From a virus: a stretch of DNA of 43,310 bases. This document shows, piece after piece, positions 42,316-43,310 of the stretch. Every line of letters begins with the position of its first letter. Positions within the stretch are counted from its first letter, which is position 1. The notes under the pieces were generated by a model. It had not been told where the DNA came from and searched no databases. It saw only the letters and a list, made by a program, of their open reading frames with translations. A program made the translations under genes and the position numbers. Location of the stretch: positions 1 to 43,310 of IMG/VR virus record IMGVR_UViG_3300045120_000521; one strand, written 5' to 3'.

Positions 42316-43259
42316 CCGTGTACGACTACCTTGGCGGCAAAATGGCCGAGAGACTGCTCCTTGAGATACTCGACCATCTCGCCGACCGGCCGCTGAAGAC
42401 TGCCAGCGTCTTCCGCAACGCCGTGGTCGGCGATGCTTCCATCGTCGCCGTCAACCCGATGCTGGTGATCAGCAAGCTTGCCGAGACGGCGCTGCACACC
42501 ATGGTTGCCGATATCCAAGACACGGTGCGCGAGGGCCGCATGATCGATTTCGGGCGCGTCCCCAACGCCGTGATCAAGGCCGAATCGACCCGCTCGCGTG
42601 AGATGTTCGAGGCCGGCGAGCTATTGCACCCCTACCCGGAGGGTTGGCTCGGCGTCACCTGGTGGGAGGGTGGCTGCAACGGTTACTACGTGCGGCCGTC
42701 GTCGCGCGGGCCGGGTGATGTCATGGTCGCCGAGCTGTACGGCGTCGCCACGTCGGTCGGCGATGCCGTCATGCTTTACGACACCGTGCACGTTCAAGTG
42801 CACGGGATCGGCGACACCAAGGTGACCCCGGCGCCGATGCACATGTCGCAGGGGTGGAACGGTGATGAAAAGAAGTTCGTCATAGGGCGCGCGGCCAACT
42901 CCCTCGACCCGCTGGTGACGATGCTCAGGCTGCTGGCCGACGCCTCGGTTCCGGTCGAGCGCGTCGTTGCACCGGAGAAGCTCAACCGGGCGCGGGTCAA
43001 GGCCGGCAAGTCGCCGATCCCCGATCACAGCGTCGTGCATGCGCACGATTACATCAGCCAGCTCACGGCGCACGCCAGCCGCCGCACTGCCGGCGACGGC
43101 ACTGGCCGCCACGCCTCGCCGGTCGCCCACTGGCGGCGCTCGCACCAGCGCCACCTCAGTAGCGGCCGCGTGGTTCAGGTCAGGTCAAGCAAGGTCAACT
43201 GGCGCGATCACGCGGAGATCCACCGGCTGTTCAGCCGGGTTGAAGGGGTGAAGGGGTGA
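42312..43259 (+). CDS. Conserved phage protein of unknown function
   Basis: A 315-aa protein from ATG 42312 (ATGA with polymerase stop). An acidic helical start, PYPEGWLGVTWWEGGCNGYY in the middle, then beta-rich PAPMHMSQG and a C-terminus ASPVAHWRRSHQRHLSSGRV, VQVRSSKVNWRD. The 'H.VRGHWR....G...WV..H.RG' type ending is common in phage proteins near replication genes. No enzyme motif seen. Confidence 0.65.
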   Translation: MTVYDYLGGKMAERLLLEILDHLADRPLKTASVFRNAVVGDASIVAVNPMLVISKLAETALHTMVADIQDTVREGRMIDFGRVPNAVIKAESTRSREMFEAGELLHPYPEGWLGVTWWEGGCNGYYVRPSSRGPGDVMVAELYGVATSVGDAVMLYDTVHVQVHGIGDTKVTPAPMHMSQGWNGDEKKFVIGRAANSLDPLVTMLRLLADASVPVERVVAPEKLNRARVKAGKSPIPDHSVVHAHDYISQLTAHASRRTAGDGTGRHASPVAHWRRSHQRHLSSGRVVQVRSSKVNWRDHAEIHRLFSRVEGVKG

Positions 43260-43310
43260 AGATGCGAAAGAAATCCGAGCTGCGCAGCTATCAGCAGCGC
43301 GTCATCAAGC
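43256..43310 (+). CDS. SF2-type helicase, N-terminus only
   Basis: GTG 43256 (GTGA overlap) or ATG 43262 opens a frame that runs off the window. MRKKSELRSYQQRVIK has the LRxYQxxVI motif that opens phage SNF2/DEAD-type helicases. The call rests on 16 residues and the position after PolA. Confidence 0.5.
   Translation, partial: MKMRKKSELRSYQQRVIK

Noticed and set aside
1-43310. CRISPR array or integrase/attachment site
   Set aside because: No regularly spaced repeats longer than the pairs listed, and no integrase or tRNA-derived att-like sequence is recognisable in the window.

Overview
The window is a 43.3-kb piece of a GC-rich tailed-phage (Caudoviricetes) genome. Virion genes and replication genes are both present and genes are packed with 1-16 nt stop/start overlaps (ATGA, TGATG, GTGA). 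Recognisable proteins are an N4-gp56-type major capsid protein, a P22-type portal, both terminase subunits, podovirus-type head-tail adaptors, two fibre proteins, a primase-helicase fused to an SF3 ATPase, two SF2 helicases (one cut by the window end), a family A DNA polymerase and several nucleases. The gene set suggests a short-tailed, podovirus-like phage. GC content, the helix-hairpin-helix domain on one virion protein, and sigma70-like promoters with TTGAC-type -35 boxes suggest an alphaproteobacterial host. No integrase, phage RNA polymerase, holin or endolysin is recognisable here, so lifestyle and lysis genes cannot be judged.

Layout. (1) 1-22055, minus strand, read right to left: small terminase, an Acb2/Tad1-like small protein, small genes, large terminase, more small genes, portal, scaffold, a CsrA-like protein, major capsid, a probable decoration protein, three basic proteins that share a C-terminal LKFF tail, an Ig/HhH protein, two head-tail adaptors, fibre-attachment proteins, a collar-type tail fibre, fibre accessory proteins, an S74-type tail fibre, and a truncated tail/nozzle-like protein. 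(2) 22105-26223, minus strand: a terminator, then about a dozen small early-type genes served by four copies of a conserved promoter. Three of these are followed at once by a 5' leader hairpin. (3) 26224-26489: an AT-rich, repeat-rich gap that is the best origin candidate. (4) 26490-32332, minus strand: primase-SF3 helicase, a protein of unknown function, SF2 helicase, HNH nuclease, VRR-NUC nuclease. (5) 32333-32401: divergent control region. (6) 32402-43310, plus strand: about 25 small genes, several with zinc-ribbon cysteine pairs, two HTH proteins, a metzincin-motif lipoprotein and a DUF932 protein, then a DUF2800 nuclease, a probable ssDNA-binding protein, DNA polymerase and the start of another SF2 helicase.

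How it works together (inference): early transcription by host RNA polymerase from the repeated minus-strand promoters and from the divergent region would supply takeover and replication proteins. PolA, the primase-helicase, the SF2 helicases and the nucleases would replicate and process DNA. The terminase-to-fibre block would then be expressed as one long, translationally coupled late operon. The CsrA-like protein may tune it: one 16-nt leader element that folds into an AGGA-loop hairpin precedes both the capsid gene and the S74 fibre gene.

Most interesting signals: the promoter-plus-hairpin cassette family, the CsrA-like gene with its candidate leader sites, the three-gene LKFF C-terminal tag, the Acb2-like anti-defence candidate, a 126-bp element with 14-bp inverted repeats inside a gene, the origin candidate, and a structured non-coding leader at 39.1 kb. 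All calls are by reading; no database search was run.
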